64,000 nucleotides of DNA from Actinomycetota bacterium. GTDB lineage: Bacteria; Actinomycetota; Actinomycetes; Propionibacteriales; Nocardioidaceae. Location of the stretch: NCBI GenBank assembly GCA_009701885.1, contig WLJH01000011.1, forward strand, positions 58,902-122,901, read 5' to 3'. A model generated the notes under the pieces. It was not told the origin of the DNA. It did no database searches and worked only from the letters and a program-made list of their open reading frames with translations. This document shows positions 9,596-19,194 of the stretch, piece after piece. A program made the translations under genes and the position numbers. Numbering within the stretch: the first letter of the stretch is position 1; each line of letters opens with the position of its first letter.

Positions 9596-10392
9596 ACCCG
9601 GAGGGCTACTGCGAGGTCGAGCCGCACCCGGGCGTCGCTGCTCACGGGTCCGACCAGCCGCTCGATCTTGGCCAGGCGGTAGCGCATCGTGTTGTAGTGG
9701 AAGAACTGGGCGCGCGCCGCCTCGGCCACGTTGAAGTTGCAGTCGAGCAGGACCTGCAGGGTCTCGCGCAGGCCCTCGGCCTCCGGGTCGTCGGCGGCCA
9801 GCGGCCCCAGCACGTCGCGCGCGACCTCGCGCAGCACCCGCGGGTCGGGCACCGCGGCGAGCAGCCGGTCCAGGCCGAGGTCGTCGAAGAACGTCGTGGC
9901 GCCACCACCGTGCCGCTCGCGACCGATCTCGGCGGCCCGCCTCGCCTGGTCGTACGCCGTGGCCAGGCCCGTCCCGTCGGGCGCGGCGCGGCTGACCCCG
10001 CAGGTGAAGCCGGAGGCGCCCTGCAGGTCCCCGGCGACGGTGGCCACGACCCGGTGCACGAGGTCCTCCCCCGCCCGGCGGGCACCGGGGGTGGCAGTGA
10101 CGGGCAGCACCGCGACGACCTCCGTGCCGAGGTCGGCGCAGGGCAGCGCGGACCTGTGGTCGCGGCAGGCGGCCTGCCAGGAGCGGGCGAAGCGCCCCTG
10201 CTCGACCCAGCGCTGCTCCCCCGGGGCGTCGAGGCTGGCGACGAGCACGACACTGGGGCCCTGGTGCTGCCAGCCGAGCTCGGCCAGCAGCGGCTCCGGG
10301 TCACGACCAGTGAGCAGGTCGCGCAGGACGTGGCCGAGGTAGCCGTCCCGCTGGAGGCGGTCGCTGTGGTCGCCCGAGACCTGCCGTCGCAC
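9586..10392 (-). CDS. PucR-family transcriptional regulator
   Basis: 268 aa regulator ending in the PucR helix-turn-helix (LLDCNFNVAEAARAQFFHYNTMRYRL, given here only as the region 9660-9740). The middle resembles the degenerate GGDEF-like domain common in this family; the N-terminal effector domain is short. The start chosen is GTG 10392, because a GGCGAGGAGG ribosome site lies 5 nt upstream and a TAGGCT -10 element ends only 2 nt before the other candidate, GTG 10425, which would place that codon upstream of the transcript. PucR proteins usually activate nearby catabolic genes on sensing a metabolite; the target is unknown here. Its stop overlaps the phosphatase start. Confidence 0.87.
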   Translation of the reverse strand: MRRQVSGDHSDRLQRDGYLGHVLRDLLTGRDPEPLLAELGWQHQGPSVVLVASLDAPGEQRWVEQGRFARSWQAACRDHRSALPCADLGTEVVAVLPVTATPGARRAGEDLVHRVVATVAGDLQGASGFTCGVSRAAPDGTGLATAYDQARRAAEIGRERHGGGATTFFDDLGLDRLLAAVPDPRVLREVARDVLGPLAADDPEAEGLRETLQVLLDCNFNVAEAARAQFFHYNTMRYRLAKIERLVGPVSSDARVRLDLAVALRVWR

Positions 10393-10427
10393 GATGCCCT
10401 CCTCGCCGCCTGCGTCGCAGGTCACCG

Positions 10428-10433
10428 AGCCTA
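10428..10433 (-). promoter_or_regulatory. -10 element TAGGCT for the PucR-phosphatase operon
   Basis: TAGGCT matches the actinobacterial -10 form seen at several other genes here. A transcript starting 6-7 nt downstream would keep the GGCGAGGAGG site and start at GTG 10392. No clear -35 element is seen. Confidence 0.5.
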
Positions 10434-10498
10434 GGCGATGGCACCCACAGGCAGTGCCGAGGAGGGACCCGGGCCGGGAGGGGACCGGGCTCAGGAGG

Positions 10499-11413
10499 TC
10501 AGAGCAGACCGGCCAGGCTCCCCAGCCCCGGCAGGGCCGGGGCGAAGGGCTCGGTGCCCAGCGCCAGCCTCAGCCCCGGGATGCCGGAGTGCTGCTGGGC
10601 GAAGGCCAGCTCGCGGGAGAGGTCGCCGGTGTTGTTCGACAGCGGCAGCGGGGCCAGGCCCAGGGTCGACAGCGTGCCGATCGCCTTGCCGTCGGCATCG
10701 ACGAAGGCCGAGCCGGAGTCGCCGGGGACTCCCGGGGTGAGGGTGTAGAGCTGGTGGGTCCAACCGTCGCCGCTGGTGCCGAGCGAGACGCCGTACTTCG
10801 GGGAGAGCAGCTCGACGCCCCCGCGCAGCGAGGAGTTTCCGTAGCTGAAGAGCTGGTCGCCGGCGGCGGTGCCGTCGGTGTCGATGCCGGTGGGGCCGCC
10901 GAAGACGGGGATGCTCGGGTTGACCTTGCCGACGTCGGCGGCGGAGACCTTCACCAGCGCGAAGTCGTTGTAGTCGCAGGTGTTCGGGTCGGTGGTGCCG
11001 AGCCGGTTCATGGTCACCCAGCTGCTGTAGACCAGCGTCCCCGTGCCGACCACGGTGCCGGCGGAGAGCTGGCTGCCGCCGCGCTCGAAGGTGACGCGGG
11101 TGCCCAGCGGCACCGACTCCTGGCCGCAGCCGCTGGTGTCGGTGGCCTCGCCGAGCCCGGCGCAGTGCGCGGAGTAGCCGACGTACACCCCGCCGTCGCG
11201 GTCGGTGAAGACGAAGTTCGCGGTGCACTGGCTGCCCTCGGTGTACATCTGCACGCCCGGGGTGATCGTCGCGGTCGCGGCCGGCGCCCAGCTGACCGTG
11301 CGCTTCTTCTTGCGGGCCGCCTCGGCGGAGGTGGCGAGCGTCGCGACCATCGCGAGGGCGACGGCGAGGACCAGCAGCAGGACCGGGAGGGCACGCGGGC
11401 GCAGCATCGTCAT
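10499..11413 (-). CDS. secreted trypsin-like (S1) serine protease, paralogue 1
   Basis: 304 aa. A signal peptide (about 1-32, ending ATSAEA) is followed by a short basic stretch RKKKR. Catalytic triad candidates: His83 in GYSAHC (in place of the usual TAAHC), Asp in YNDFALVKV near 150, and Ser233 in GVPGDSGSAF. Cys63 and Cys84 flank the histidine strand and could form a disulfide. It is closely similar over its whole length to the next gene upstream, from which it is separated by 80 nt holding a strong terminator hairpin, so it is a tandem duplicate. Start ATG 11413 (ATG 11407 also possible). Substrate unknown; acts outside the cell by inference. Confidence 0.88.
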   Translation of the reverse strand: MTMLRPRALPVLLLVLAVALAMVATLATSAEAARKKKRTVSWAPAATATITPGVQMYTEGSQCTANFVFTDRDGGVYVGYSAHCAGLGEATDTSGCGQESVPLGTRVTFERGGSQLSAGTVVGTGTLVYSSWVTMNRLGTTDPNTCDYNDFALVKVSAADVGKVNPSIPVFGGPTGIDTDGTAAGDQLFSYGNSSLRGGVELLSPKYGVSLGTSGDGWTHQLYTLTPGVPGDSGSAFVDADGKAIGTLSTLGLAPLPLSNNTGDLSRELAFAQQHSGIPGLRLALGTEPFAPALPGLGSLAGLL

Positions 11414-11428
11414 GACCGGAGAACGAGG

Positions 11429-11462
11429 CAGGGCCCCGACCGGCTACGCGGTCGGGGCCCTG
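11429..11462 (-). terminator. terminator of the upstream protease gene
   Basis: Perfect 14-bp GC-rich stem (11429-11442 with 11449-11462), 6-nt loop, between the two protease genes. No long T run follows, as is common in high-GC actinobacteria. Confidence 0.75.
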
Positions 11463-11493
11463 TCTCAGGTGGTGAGAAGCCGGAGCGGCAGGC

Positions 11494-12366
11494 TCACAGC
11501 CCCGGGGAGAAGGGCTCGGTGCCCAGGGCCAGCTCGAGGCCCTCGATGCCGGAGAACTGCTGGGCGTAGGCCAGCTCGCTGGCCAGGTCGCCGACGCCGT
11601 TCGAGGCCGGGAGCGGGGCGATGGCGAGCGTCGACAGCGTGCCCAGGGCCTGGCCGTCGGCGTTGAGGAAGGCCGAGCCGGAGTCGCCGGGGACGCCCGG
11701 GGTCAGGGTGTAGACCGGGTGGCTCCAGCCGTCGCCGGTCGTGCCGAGGCTGATGCCGAACTTCGGCGAGAGCTGCTCGATGCCGAAGCGCAGCGAGGAG
11801 TTGCCGTAGGAGTAGACCTGCTCACCCGCGCCCACGCCGTCGATGTCGATGCCCGTGGGGCCACCGAAGAACGGGACGCTCGGGTTGACGCTGTCGTCGT
11901 CGGCCTCGTCGACGAGCACCAAGGCGAAGTCGTTGAAGGCGCAGGTGTTGGCGTCGGTCTCGCCCCGCTCCTGCATGGTCAGCCAGGAGCTGTAGGCCAG
12001 GGTGCCGCCACCCACGCGGTCACCGGCGCCGATCAGCGAGCCGCCACGGACGAAGTCGACCGCGGTGCCGAGCGGCTGCGAGCCGGCCAGGCAGCCGTCG
12101 GTGTCGGTGGCCGCACCGAGCCCGGCGCAGTGGGCGGCGTAGCCGAGGTAGACGTTGTCGGCGGCGTCGGTGAACACGAAGTTGGTCGTGCACTGGCCGC
12201 CCTCGGTGTAGGCCTGCACACCGGGGGTGAGGACGGCCTCGTCGGCCGGCGCCCAGGTCGGGGCGGCCGAGGCGGGCGCGACGGTCGTGGTCGCGGCGAC
12301 GAGCGCGGTCGCGCTGGCGAGGGCGGCGAGCCCGGCGAGGCGGGCGAGGGGGCGGGGCGTACGCAT
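11494..12366 (-). CDS. secreted trypsin-like (S1) serine protease, paralogue 2
   Basis: 290 aa. Signal peptide about 1-35 (ends PASAAP). Triad candidates: His79 in GYAAHC, Asp in FNDFALVLV, Ser229 in GVPGDSGSAF. The same blocks as in its neighbour (YTEGGQC, GGPTGIDIDG, YSYGNSSLR, LGTTGDGWSHPVYTL, LGTEPFSPG) show recent tandem duplication; the mature ends differ. ATG start with GGAGG about 9 nt upstream. It is transcribed first of the pair and has its own terminator. The residue before AlaHisCys is Tyr-Ala/Ser rather than Thr-Ala, a variation seen in several secreted actinobacterial proteases of unknown target. Activity is likely but not provable from sequence. Confidence 0.88.
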   Translation of the reverse strand: MRTPRPLARLAGLAALASATALVAATTTVAPASAAPTWAPADEAVLTPGVQAYTEGGQCTTNFVFTDAADNVYLGYAAHCAGLGAATDTDGCLAGSQPLGTAVDFVRGGSLIGAGDRVGGGTLAYSSWLTMQERGETDANTCAFNDFALVLVDEADDDSVNPSVPFFGGPTGIDIDGVGAGEQVYSYGNSSLRFGIEQLSPKFGISLGTTGDGWSHPVYTLTPGVPGDSGSAFLNADGQALGTLSTLAIAPLPASNGVGDLASELAYAQQFSGIEGLELALGTEPFSPGL

Positions 12367-12486
12367 GGGTGTCTTCCTCCAGGGAGCACTGGGCCGGACC
12401 CGAGATGGCCGGCACGGACATGGCCGACCTACCCCGTGTGGCGTGGACTACACCCGCTGGAACGTGTTTTTACCCACGAGTAGCAA

Positions 12487-12522
12487 CGGGCGTGCACTGA
12501 GAGGGCTCTCAGTGCACGCCCG
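12487..12522 (-). terminator. terminator after moeZ
   Basis: Perfect 16-bp stem (12487-12502 with 12507-12522) and a 4-nt GGGC loop, 33 nt past the moeZ stop. On the minus strand it is followed by TTGCTAC, a short T-containing stretch. Confidence 0.78.
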
Positions 12523-12554
12523 CTGCTCGGGCCGGGTCCTGCGGCCCACCGGGG

Positions 12555-13763
12555 TCAGTACGACGGCTGGCTGGGGTCGATCTGGTTCACCCAGGCGACC
12601 ACGCCGCCGCCGACGTGCACGGCGTCGTCGTACCCCGCACCCTTGAGGACCGCCAGCGCCTCGGCCGAGCGCACGCCGGACTTGCAGTGCAGGACGACCT
12701 GGGTGCCGGAGTCGACCGACGGCAGCTGCTCGAGGGCGTTGCCGTTGAGGAACTCGCCCTTGGGGATCAGGACCGAGCCCGGGATCTTGTTGATCTCGTA
12801 CTCGTTGGGCTCGCGCACGTCGACCAGGACGAAGTCGCGGGTGCCCTCCTCCCGCTCCTTGAGCATGTGCTCGAGCTGGGTGACCGCGATGGTCGACCCG
12901 GCCGCGGCGTCCGCGGCCTCCTCGGAGATCGCGCCGCAGAAGGCGTCGTAGTCGATGAGGCCCGTGACGTCGGCGTTCTCGCCGCACAGCCGGCAGTTCG
13001 GGTCCTTGCGGACCTTCAGCTTGCGCCAGCTCAGCTCGAGCGCGTCGTAGATGACCAGCGAGCCGATGGCGGGGTCACCGGCGCCGGTGATGAGCTTGAT
13101 CGCCTCGTTGACCTGGATCGAGCCGATGGATGCGCACAGCACGCCCAGCACGCCGCCCTCGGCGCAGGAGGGCACCATGCCCGGCGGCGGCGGCTCGGGG
13201 TAGAGGCAGCGGTAGCAGGGCGCGCCCTCGACCTGCTTGGGGGCGAAGACCGAGGCCTGGCCGTCGAAGCGGTAGATCGAGCCCCACACGTAGGGGATCC
13301 CGAGGAAGTACGCCGCGTCGTTGACCATGTAGCGGGTCGCGAAGTTGTCGGTGCCGTCGACGATGAGGTCGTAGCCGGCGAAGACGTCCATGACGTTGTC
13401 GTTGTCGAGGCGCTCCTCGTGGAGCACCACCTCGACGTAGGGGTTCGCCGCGACGATCGACTCCTTGGCCGAGATCGCCTTGGACTTCCCGATGTCGGAC
13501 TGGGTGTGGATGATCTGGCGCTGCAGGTTCGACTCGTCGACCTCGTCGAACTCGGCGATACCGATCGTGCCGACACCGGCCGCGGCCAGGTAGAGCAGGG
13601 CCGGGCTGCCGAGGCCACCGGCACCGATCACCAGCACCTTGGCGTTCTTCAGCCGCTTCTGCCCGGTCATGCCCACGTCCGGGATGATCAGGTGACGGCT
13701 GTAACGGCGTACCTCGTCGACGGTCAGCTCTGCTGCCGGCTCCACGAGCGGCTCGATGCTCAC
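12555..13763 (-). CDS. moeZ: adenylyltransferase/sulfurtransferase MoeZ (ThiF plus rhodanese)
   Basis: 402 aa. The N-terminal E1-like/ThiF domain has the ATP loop GAGGLGSPALL near 47, the Arg finger region NLQRQIIH, and two zinc cysteine pairs (CYRCLYPEP with CAEGG; CRLCGE). The C-terminal rhodanese domain (about 290-400) has the active loop HCKSGVRS with the catalytic Cys. MoeZ adenylates and then thiolates the C-terminal glycine of sulfur carrier proteins (MoaD, CysO and the like) for molybdenum cofactor and sulfur metabolism in actinobacteria. GTG start at 13763 has GAGGAG 6 nt upstream. It is divergent from the TetR gene across 170 nt. Confidence 0.94.
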   Translation of the reverse strand: MSIEPLVEPAAELTVDEVRRYSRHLIIPDVGMTGQKRLKNAKVLVIGAGGLGSPALLYLAAAGVGTIGIAEFDEVDESNLQRQIIHTQSDIGKSKAISAKESIVAANPYVEVVLHEERLDNDNVMDVFAGYDLIVDGTDNFATRYMVNDAAYFLGIPYVWGSIYRFDGQASVFAPKQVEGAPCYRCLYPEPPPPGMVPSCAEGGVLGVLCASIGSIQVNEAIKLITGAGDPAIGSLVIYDALELSWRKLKVRKDPNCRLCGENADVTGLIDYDAFCGAISEEAADAAAGSTIAVTQLEHMLKEREEGTRDFVLVDVREPNEYEINKIPGSVLIPKGEFLNGNALEQLPSVDSGTQVVLHCKSGVRSAEALAVLKGAGYDDAVHVGGGVVAWVNQIDPSQPSY

Positions 13764-13933
13764 GGGTTCTCCTCGCCTTCGGGGGCTGGGGTCCAGGGTC
13801 TGCGGGTGAACGCCCGCGGACCGCCCTATTGTTCCCCCAGTCCTCGCCCGGCGACCGCCTCCACCCGCAGCCTGGACATGGCGTTAGGCTCCTGCCCCGC
13901 CGGATGTGACCGGCAGGTAGCGAGGAGAGCGCA

Positions 13934-14566
13934 GTGACGGCAGGACAGCAGGACGTCGGCGGCAGCCGCACCCGCGGGGCGCGCATGCCGCGGCGCGAGC
14001 GCCGGGCGCAGCTGCTCGAGTCTGCCCTCGAGGTCTTCGTCGCCCAGGGCTACCACGCCGCCGCCATGGACGACATCGCCGAGCGCGCCGGCGTCTCCAA
14101 GCCGGTGCTCTACCAGCACTTCCCCGGCAAGCTGGAGCTCTACCTCGCGCTGCTGGACCGCTCCTGCGACCAGATCATCGACAACTGCCGCGCCGCCCTG
14201 GAGTCCACCGAGGACAACAAGCTGCGCGTGGGCGCGACGATGGACGTCTTCTACGAGTACGTCGCCCACGACACCGGCGCCTTCCGCCTGGTCTTCGAGT
14301 CCGACCTCACCAACGAGCCGGCCGTGCGCGAGCAGGTCGACCGGGTCACCACCGAGTGCGCGGCGCTCATCGCCGGCGTCATCCAGCAGGACACCGGCTT
14401 CTCCGACGAGGCCTCCCGGCTGCTGGCGGTCTCCCTGGTCGGCATGGCCCAGGTCAGTGCCCGCTTCTGGCTCACCGAGGCCGGCGGCCTGGCCCGCGAC
14501 GAGGCCGCCGCGCTCGTGGCCGGCCTGGCCTGGCGCGGCATCGGCGGCTACCCCCGCACGGACTAG
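13934..14566 (+). CDS. TetR/AcrR-family transcriptional regulator
   Basis: 210 aa. Helix-turn-helix in residues about 28-70: LESALEVFVAQGY, MDDIAERAGVSKPVLYQHF, GKLELYLALL. The C-terminal ligand domain is typical in length. GTG start with GAGGAG 6 nt upstream. Divergent from moeZ and followed by DUF3107, the same neighbourhood as in mycobacteria (Rv3208-Rv3208A, from memory). Ligand and target are unknown; autorepression through the 170-nt divergent region is possible. Confidence 0.9.
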   Translation: MTAGQQDVGGSRTRGARMPRRERRAQLLESALEVFVAQGYHAAAMDDIAERAGVSKPVLYQHFPGKLELYLALLDRSCDQIIDNCRAALESTEDNKLRVGATMDVFYEYVAHDTGAFRLVFESDLTNEPAVREQVDRVTTECAALIAGVIQQDTGFSDEASRLLAVSLVGMAQVSARFWLTEAGGLARDEAAALVAGLAWRGIGGYPRTD

Positions 14567-14577
14567 GCGGGGCGCAC

Positions 14578-14583
14578 TAGGGT
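14578..14583 (+). promoter_or_regulatory. -10 element TAGGGT of the DUF3107 gene
   Basis: TAGGGT ends 7 nt before GTG 14591, so the transcript should be leaderless or nearly so. Confidence 0.55.
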
Positions 14584-14590
14584 TGGTGCC

Positions 14591-14812
14591 GTGGACGTGA
14601 AGATCGGTATCCAGATGGCAGCCCGCGAGATCACCCTCGAGTCCGACGAGACCGCCGAGAGCATCGCGGCGAAGGTCGCCGAGGCCGTCTCCTCCGACGG
14701 CCTGCTGACCCTGGGCGACACCAAGGGCCGCACCGTCGTGGTGCCGGGCTCGAAGATCGCCTACGTCGAGTGCGGCTCCACCCAGGTGGGCACGGTCGGC
14801 TTCCGCAGCTGA
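14591..14812 (+). CDS. DUF3107 domain-containing protein
   Basis: 73 aa, full length for the DUF3107 family of small actinobacterial proteins of unknown function. Recognised from VKIGIQMAAREITLES at the N-terminus and KIAYVECGS near the end. No membrane segment or metal site. The GTG start lies 7 nt after a TAGGGT -10 element and has no ribosome site, so it is probably translated from a leaderless mRNA. Confidence 0.9.
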   Translation: MDVKIGIQMAAREITLESDETAESIAAKVAEAVSSDGLLTLGDTKGRTVVVPGSKIAYVECGSTQVGTVGFRS

Positions 14813-14842
14813 CCTCGCTCGACCCTCGCCCCGGACCGACCC

Positions 14843-15172
14843 ATGACCGTCTCCGTCACCGTCTCCGCCCTCCTCTGGGCGCTGGTCGGCGGGGCCGTCG
14901 TCGGCCTGCTCGGCAAGTGGGTCGGGCCCGGGGACCACGAGGAGGTCCCGCTGTGGCTGACGGTGCTCGGCGGGATCGCCGGCGTGCTCGTCGGCACCGT
15001 GCTGCACGCCCTCTTCTTCACCACGCACCCGGTCGGCACCGACTGGTGGCGCCACGTGTGGCAGATCGTCACGGCCGTCCTGGTCGTGGGTGCCCTGGCC
15101 GCGGTGGCCGGGCGGCCGCACCACCGCACCCCCCGCGACCGCTCCGGGGCGCGGTCGCGGCGCGGGGCCTGA
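14843..15172 (+). CDS. small integral membrane protein, GlsB/YeaQ-like
   Basis: 109 aa with three hydrophobic segments (about 7-27, 39-60, 74-91) and a basic C-terminal tail rich in Arg. The pattern LVGGAVVGLLGKWVGPG followed by LTVLGGIAGVLVGTVLHALF resembles the GlsB/YeaQ/YmgE stress membrane protein family, in which Gly-rich helices surround a short polar loop. Assignment is by pattern only. It follows DUF3107 by 30 nt and may share its transcript. Confidence 0.65.
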   Translation: MTVSVTVSALLWALVGGAVVGLLGKWVGPGDHEEVPLWLTVLGGIAGVLVGTVLHALFFTTHPVGTDWWRHVWQIVTAVLVVGALAAVAGRPHHRTPRDRSGARSRRGA

Positions 15173-15223
15173 GCCCCGCTCCGACGTACGACGCGGGGCG
15201 GGCGGGCCACTCCGTCGGCCGGG

Positions 15224-15940
15224 TCAGGCGTCGAGCCCGAGCTCGGCCATCCGCTCGGTGTGCCGCTCGGTGAGCCGGGCGAACATCCGCCCGATCGCGG
15301 CGAGGTCCAGCCCGGGCCGGTCCGTGCCGCCCGCGAGCAGCGCCGACAGCGCGTCCCGCTCGGCGGCGACCCGCTGGGCCTGGATGAGGGCCTCCCCCAT
15401 GAGCCGGCGGCCCCACAGCGCCAGGCGACCACCGAGGCGGTGGTCGGCGGCGATGCCCGCACGGACCCGGTCGACCACGAACGCCGCGTGCCCGGAGTCC
15501 TCGAGGGTCCGCACCACCAGGTCGCGGGTCTCGTCGTCGAGGTAGGCGGCGATCTCGCGGAAGAAGTCGTCGGCCAGCCCGTCGCCGACGTAGGCCTTGA
15601 TCAGGCCCTCGTACCAGTCGGCCGGCGCGGTGTGCTCGTGGAAGCGCTCGATGGCGTCGCTGAAGGGCGCCATCGCCGCGAAGGGGTCCGCCCCCAGGGC
15701 CTCGAGCCGCCGGTGCAGCGCCGCGACCTTGGAGAACTCCCCGGCCGCCATCGTCGCGATGGCGACCCGGTCCTCCAGGGTGGGGGCCAGCTTCGCGTCC
15801 TCGGCGAGCCGCTCGAAGGCGCTGATCTCGCCGTACGCCACGACCCCCAGCAGGTCCACGACCGCCTCCCGGTAGGCCGGGTCCTCCAGCGCCAGGGGTG
15901 TCGACGGCTCGGACCCGGTCTCGACGCGGGATTCAGTCAT
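15224..15940 (-). CDS. ferritin-like fold protein, MiaE-like (Rv3210c-type)
   Basis: 238 aa all-helical protein resembling the ferritin-like/MiaE-related family found beside the DEAD-box helicase gene in many actinobacteria. Candidate metal ligands are in GEISAFERLAEDA (near 37), AAGEFSKVAALHRRLE (near 67) and LEDSGHAAF (near 145), but the spacing is not the textbook ExxH, so diiron binding and tRNA hydroxylase activity are unproven. The ATG start lies exactly 6 nt after TAGGGT, so the message is leaderless. Divergent from the helicase gene. Confidence 0.75.
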   Translation of the reverse strand: MTESRVETGSEPSTPLALEDPAYREAVVDLLGVVAYGEISAFERLAEDAKLAPTLEDRVAIATMAAGEFSKVAALHRRLEALGADPFAAMAPFSDAIERFHEHTAPADWYEGLIKAYVGDGLADDFFREIAAYLDDETRDLVVRTLEDSGHAAFVVDRVRAGIAADHRLGGRLALWGRRLMGEALIQAQRVAAERDALSALLAGGTDRPGLDLAAIGRMFARLTERHTERMAELGLDA

Positions 15941-15946
15941 GCGCGC

Positions 15947-15952
15947 ACCCTA
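15947..15952 (-). promoter_or_regulatory. -10 element TAGGGT of the ferritin-like gene
   Basis: TAGGGT followed by 6 nt and the ATG at 15940; a leaderless promoter. Confidence 0.6.
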
Positions 15953-16116
15953 CCGATACAGTCGTCCCACGTATGTGCGCGGTTGACCGCCCGGGTCGGC
16001 CGCACCGCCTTGACCCGCACGACCTATCCGCTCCCCCGGAGCGACGCACAGAACCCCACCGCGACCCTCGTCGCCCTGATCCGCTGCTGCGGGTCCACCG
16101 GGACACCCGCGCAGCG

Positions 16117-17593
<1,477 letters not shown>

Positions 17594-17613
<20 letters not shown>

Positions 17614-18358
17614 CCAGGTTGGCCGCGACCTCGCGGTAGGCCTGGGCGCCCTTGCTGGAGCGGCTGGTCGCCAGGATGGAGCGACCGGCCGCCGGCGCCT
17701 CGGCGAACTTGATCGTCTTGGGGATCGGCGGCTCGACGACCTCGAGCTCGTAGGTCTCCGCGATCGTCTCGAGCACCGTGCGCGAGTGGTTGGTGCGCCC
17801 GTCGTACAGCGTGGGCAGCACGCCCCAGACCTCGAGCTTGCGGTTGGTGAACTTCCGCACGTCGTGGACGGTGTCGAGCAGCTGGCCGACACCGCGGTGC
17901 GACAGCGTCTCGCACTGCAGCGGCACGAGCACGCCGCGCGCGGCGGTCAGCGCGGCCACGGTGAGCACGCCGAGGGAGGGCGGGCAGTCCAGCAGCACCC
18001 AGTCGTAGTCGTCCTCGAGGTCCTCGACCACCATCTTGACCACGTGCTCGCGGCCGGTGCGGGTGAGCAGGTCGGCCTCCGCGCGGGCGAGCTCGATGGT
18101 CGCCGGCAGCAGGTCGACGCCGTCCTCGGTCGTGAGGATGACCTCGGTCGGGTCGGTGCCCTTGGTCAGCACGTGGTGCACCGAGAGCTCGAGGTCCTCG
18201 GGGTCGATGCCGAGGGAGAAGGTCAGGCACGCCTGCGGGTCGAGGTCGACGAGGAGCACGCGGTGCCCCAGCTCGGCCAGGGCCGCGCCGATCGAGGCGA
18301 CCGAGGTGGTCTTGGCGACGCCGCCCTTCTGGTTGGCGATCGCGAGTGTCGTGGTCAT
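17594..18358 (-). CDS. ParA/Soj-family ATPase
   Basis: 254 aa. Deviant Walker A KGGVAKTT (residues 11-18) with the signature lysine, Walker A' VDLDPQACLTF, and Walker B LLDCPPSLG. This orphan ParA has no ParB next to it. Its place beside a DEAD-box helicase matches the Soj/ParA-related gene Rv3213c of mycobacteria (from memory). Such orphans position cellular cargo rather than the chromosome origin; the cargo here is unknown. The 3' end overlaps the helicase gene by 20 nt tail to tail, so transcripts of the pair are antisense at their ends. Confidence 0.88.
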
Positions 18359-18407
18359 CAGGGGTCATCATGCCGGACGCACCCTCCCCGGCACCCCCTC
18401 GACCTGT

Positions 18408-18413
18408 TCTACT
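18408..18413 (+). promoter_or_regulatory. -10 element TCTACT of the SDR gene
   Basis: TCTACT ends 6 nt before ATG 18420, giving a leaderless transcript. Confidence 0.5.
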
Positions 18414-18419
18414 CCTCGC

Positions 18420-19178
18420 ATGTCTCGCTCCCTGGTCACCGGACCGACCGCCGGCATCGGTCTCGCCTTCGCCCAGCAGCTCGCCGCACGCGGCGACGAC
18501 CTGGTCCTCGTCGCCCGCGACGCCGCCCGTCTCGAGGCGCTGGCCGGAGAGCTGCGCACCGCCCACGGGGTGGAGGTGGAGGTGCTCCGGGCCGACCTCG
18601 CCGACCGTGCACAGCTGCGCACCGTCGAGGAGCGGCTCGGCGACCTCCAGCGACCGGTCGACCTGCTGGTCAACAACGCCGGCTTCGGCCTCAAGGGACG
18701 CTTCCTCGACAACGACGTCGACGCGGAGACCGAGATGCTCGACGTCCTCGTGACCGCCGTGATGCGGATGACCCACGCCGCGCTGCGACCGATGGTGGCG
18801 CGCGGGTCCGGCGGGGTCATCAACGTCTCGAGCGTGGCCTCGTTCCTGCCCCGCGGCTCCTACTCGGCCGCCAAGGCCTACGTGAACCGGCTCGGCGAGT
18901 GGGCGGCGGCCGAGTACGGCCCGCAGGGCGTCACCGTCACCACGCTGTGCCCGGGGTTCGTGCGGACCGAGTTCCACGCCCGGATGGACGTCTCCCAGGA
19001 CTCCGCCCCGGACTGGCTGTGGCTGGACGCCGACGACCTGGTCCGCCAGGCCCTGGCCGACCACGCCCGCGGCCGCGCGCTGTCGATCCCGAGCGTGCGC
19101 TACAAGGCGATCGCCGGGGCGGCGCGCCTGGTGCCGACGCCAGTGCTGCAGCGCTTCCAGTCGCTCGGTCGCAAGTAG
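18420..19178 (+). CDS. short-chain dehydrogenase/reductase (SDR)
   Basis: 252 aa classical SDR: cofactor loop TGPTAGIG (residues 7-14), NNAG near 87, catalytic Ser in INVSSVAS and YSAAK (Tyr and Lys) near 152. Arg residues after the second strand (VARDAAR) suggest NADP(H). Substrate cannot be predicted. The ATG at 18420 is leaderless by the -10 spacing. The stop is 16 nt from the stop of the convergent PHP gene, with no room for a long terminator. Confidence 0.88.
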   Translation: MSRSLVTGPTAGIGLAFAQQLAARGDDLVLVARDAARLEALAGELRTAHGVEVEVLRADLADRAQLRTVEERLGDLQRPVDLLVNNAGFGLKGRFLDNDVDAETEMLDVLVTAVMRMTHAALRPMVARGSGGVINVSSVASFLPRGSYSAAKAYVNRLGEWAAAEYGPQGVTVTTLCPGFVRTEFHARMDVSQDSAPDWLWLDADDLVRQALADHARGRALSIPSVRYKAIAGAARLVPTPVLQRFQSLGRK

Positions 19179-19194
19179 CCGGCCCAGACCTGAC

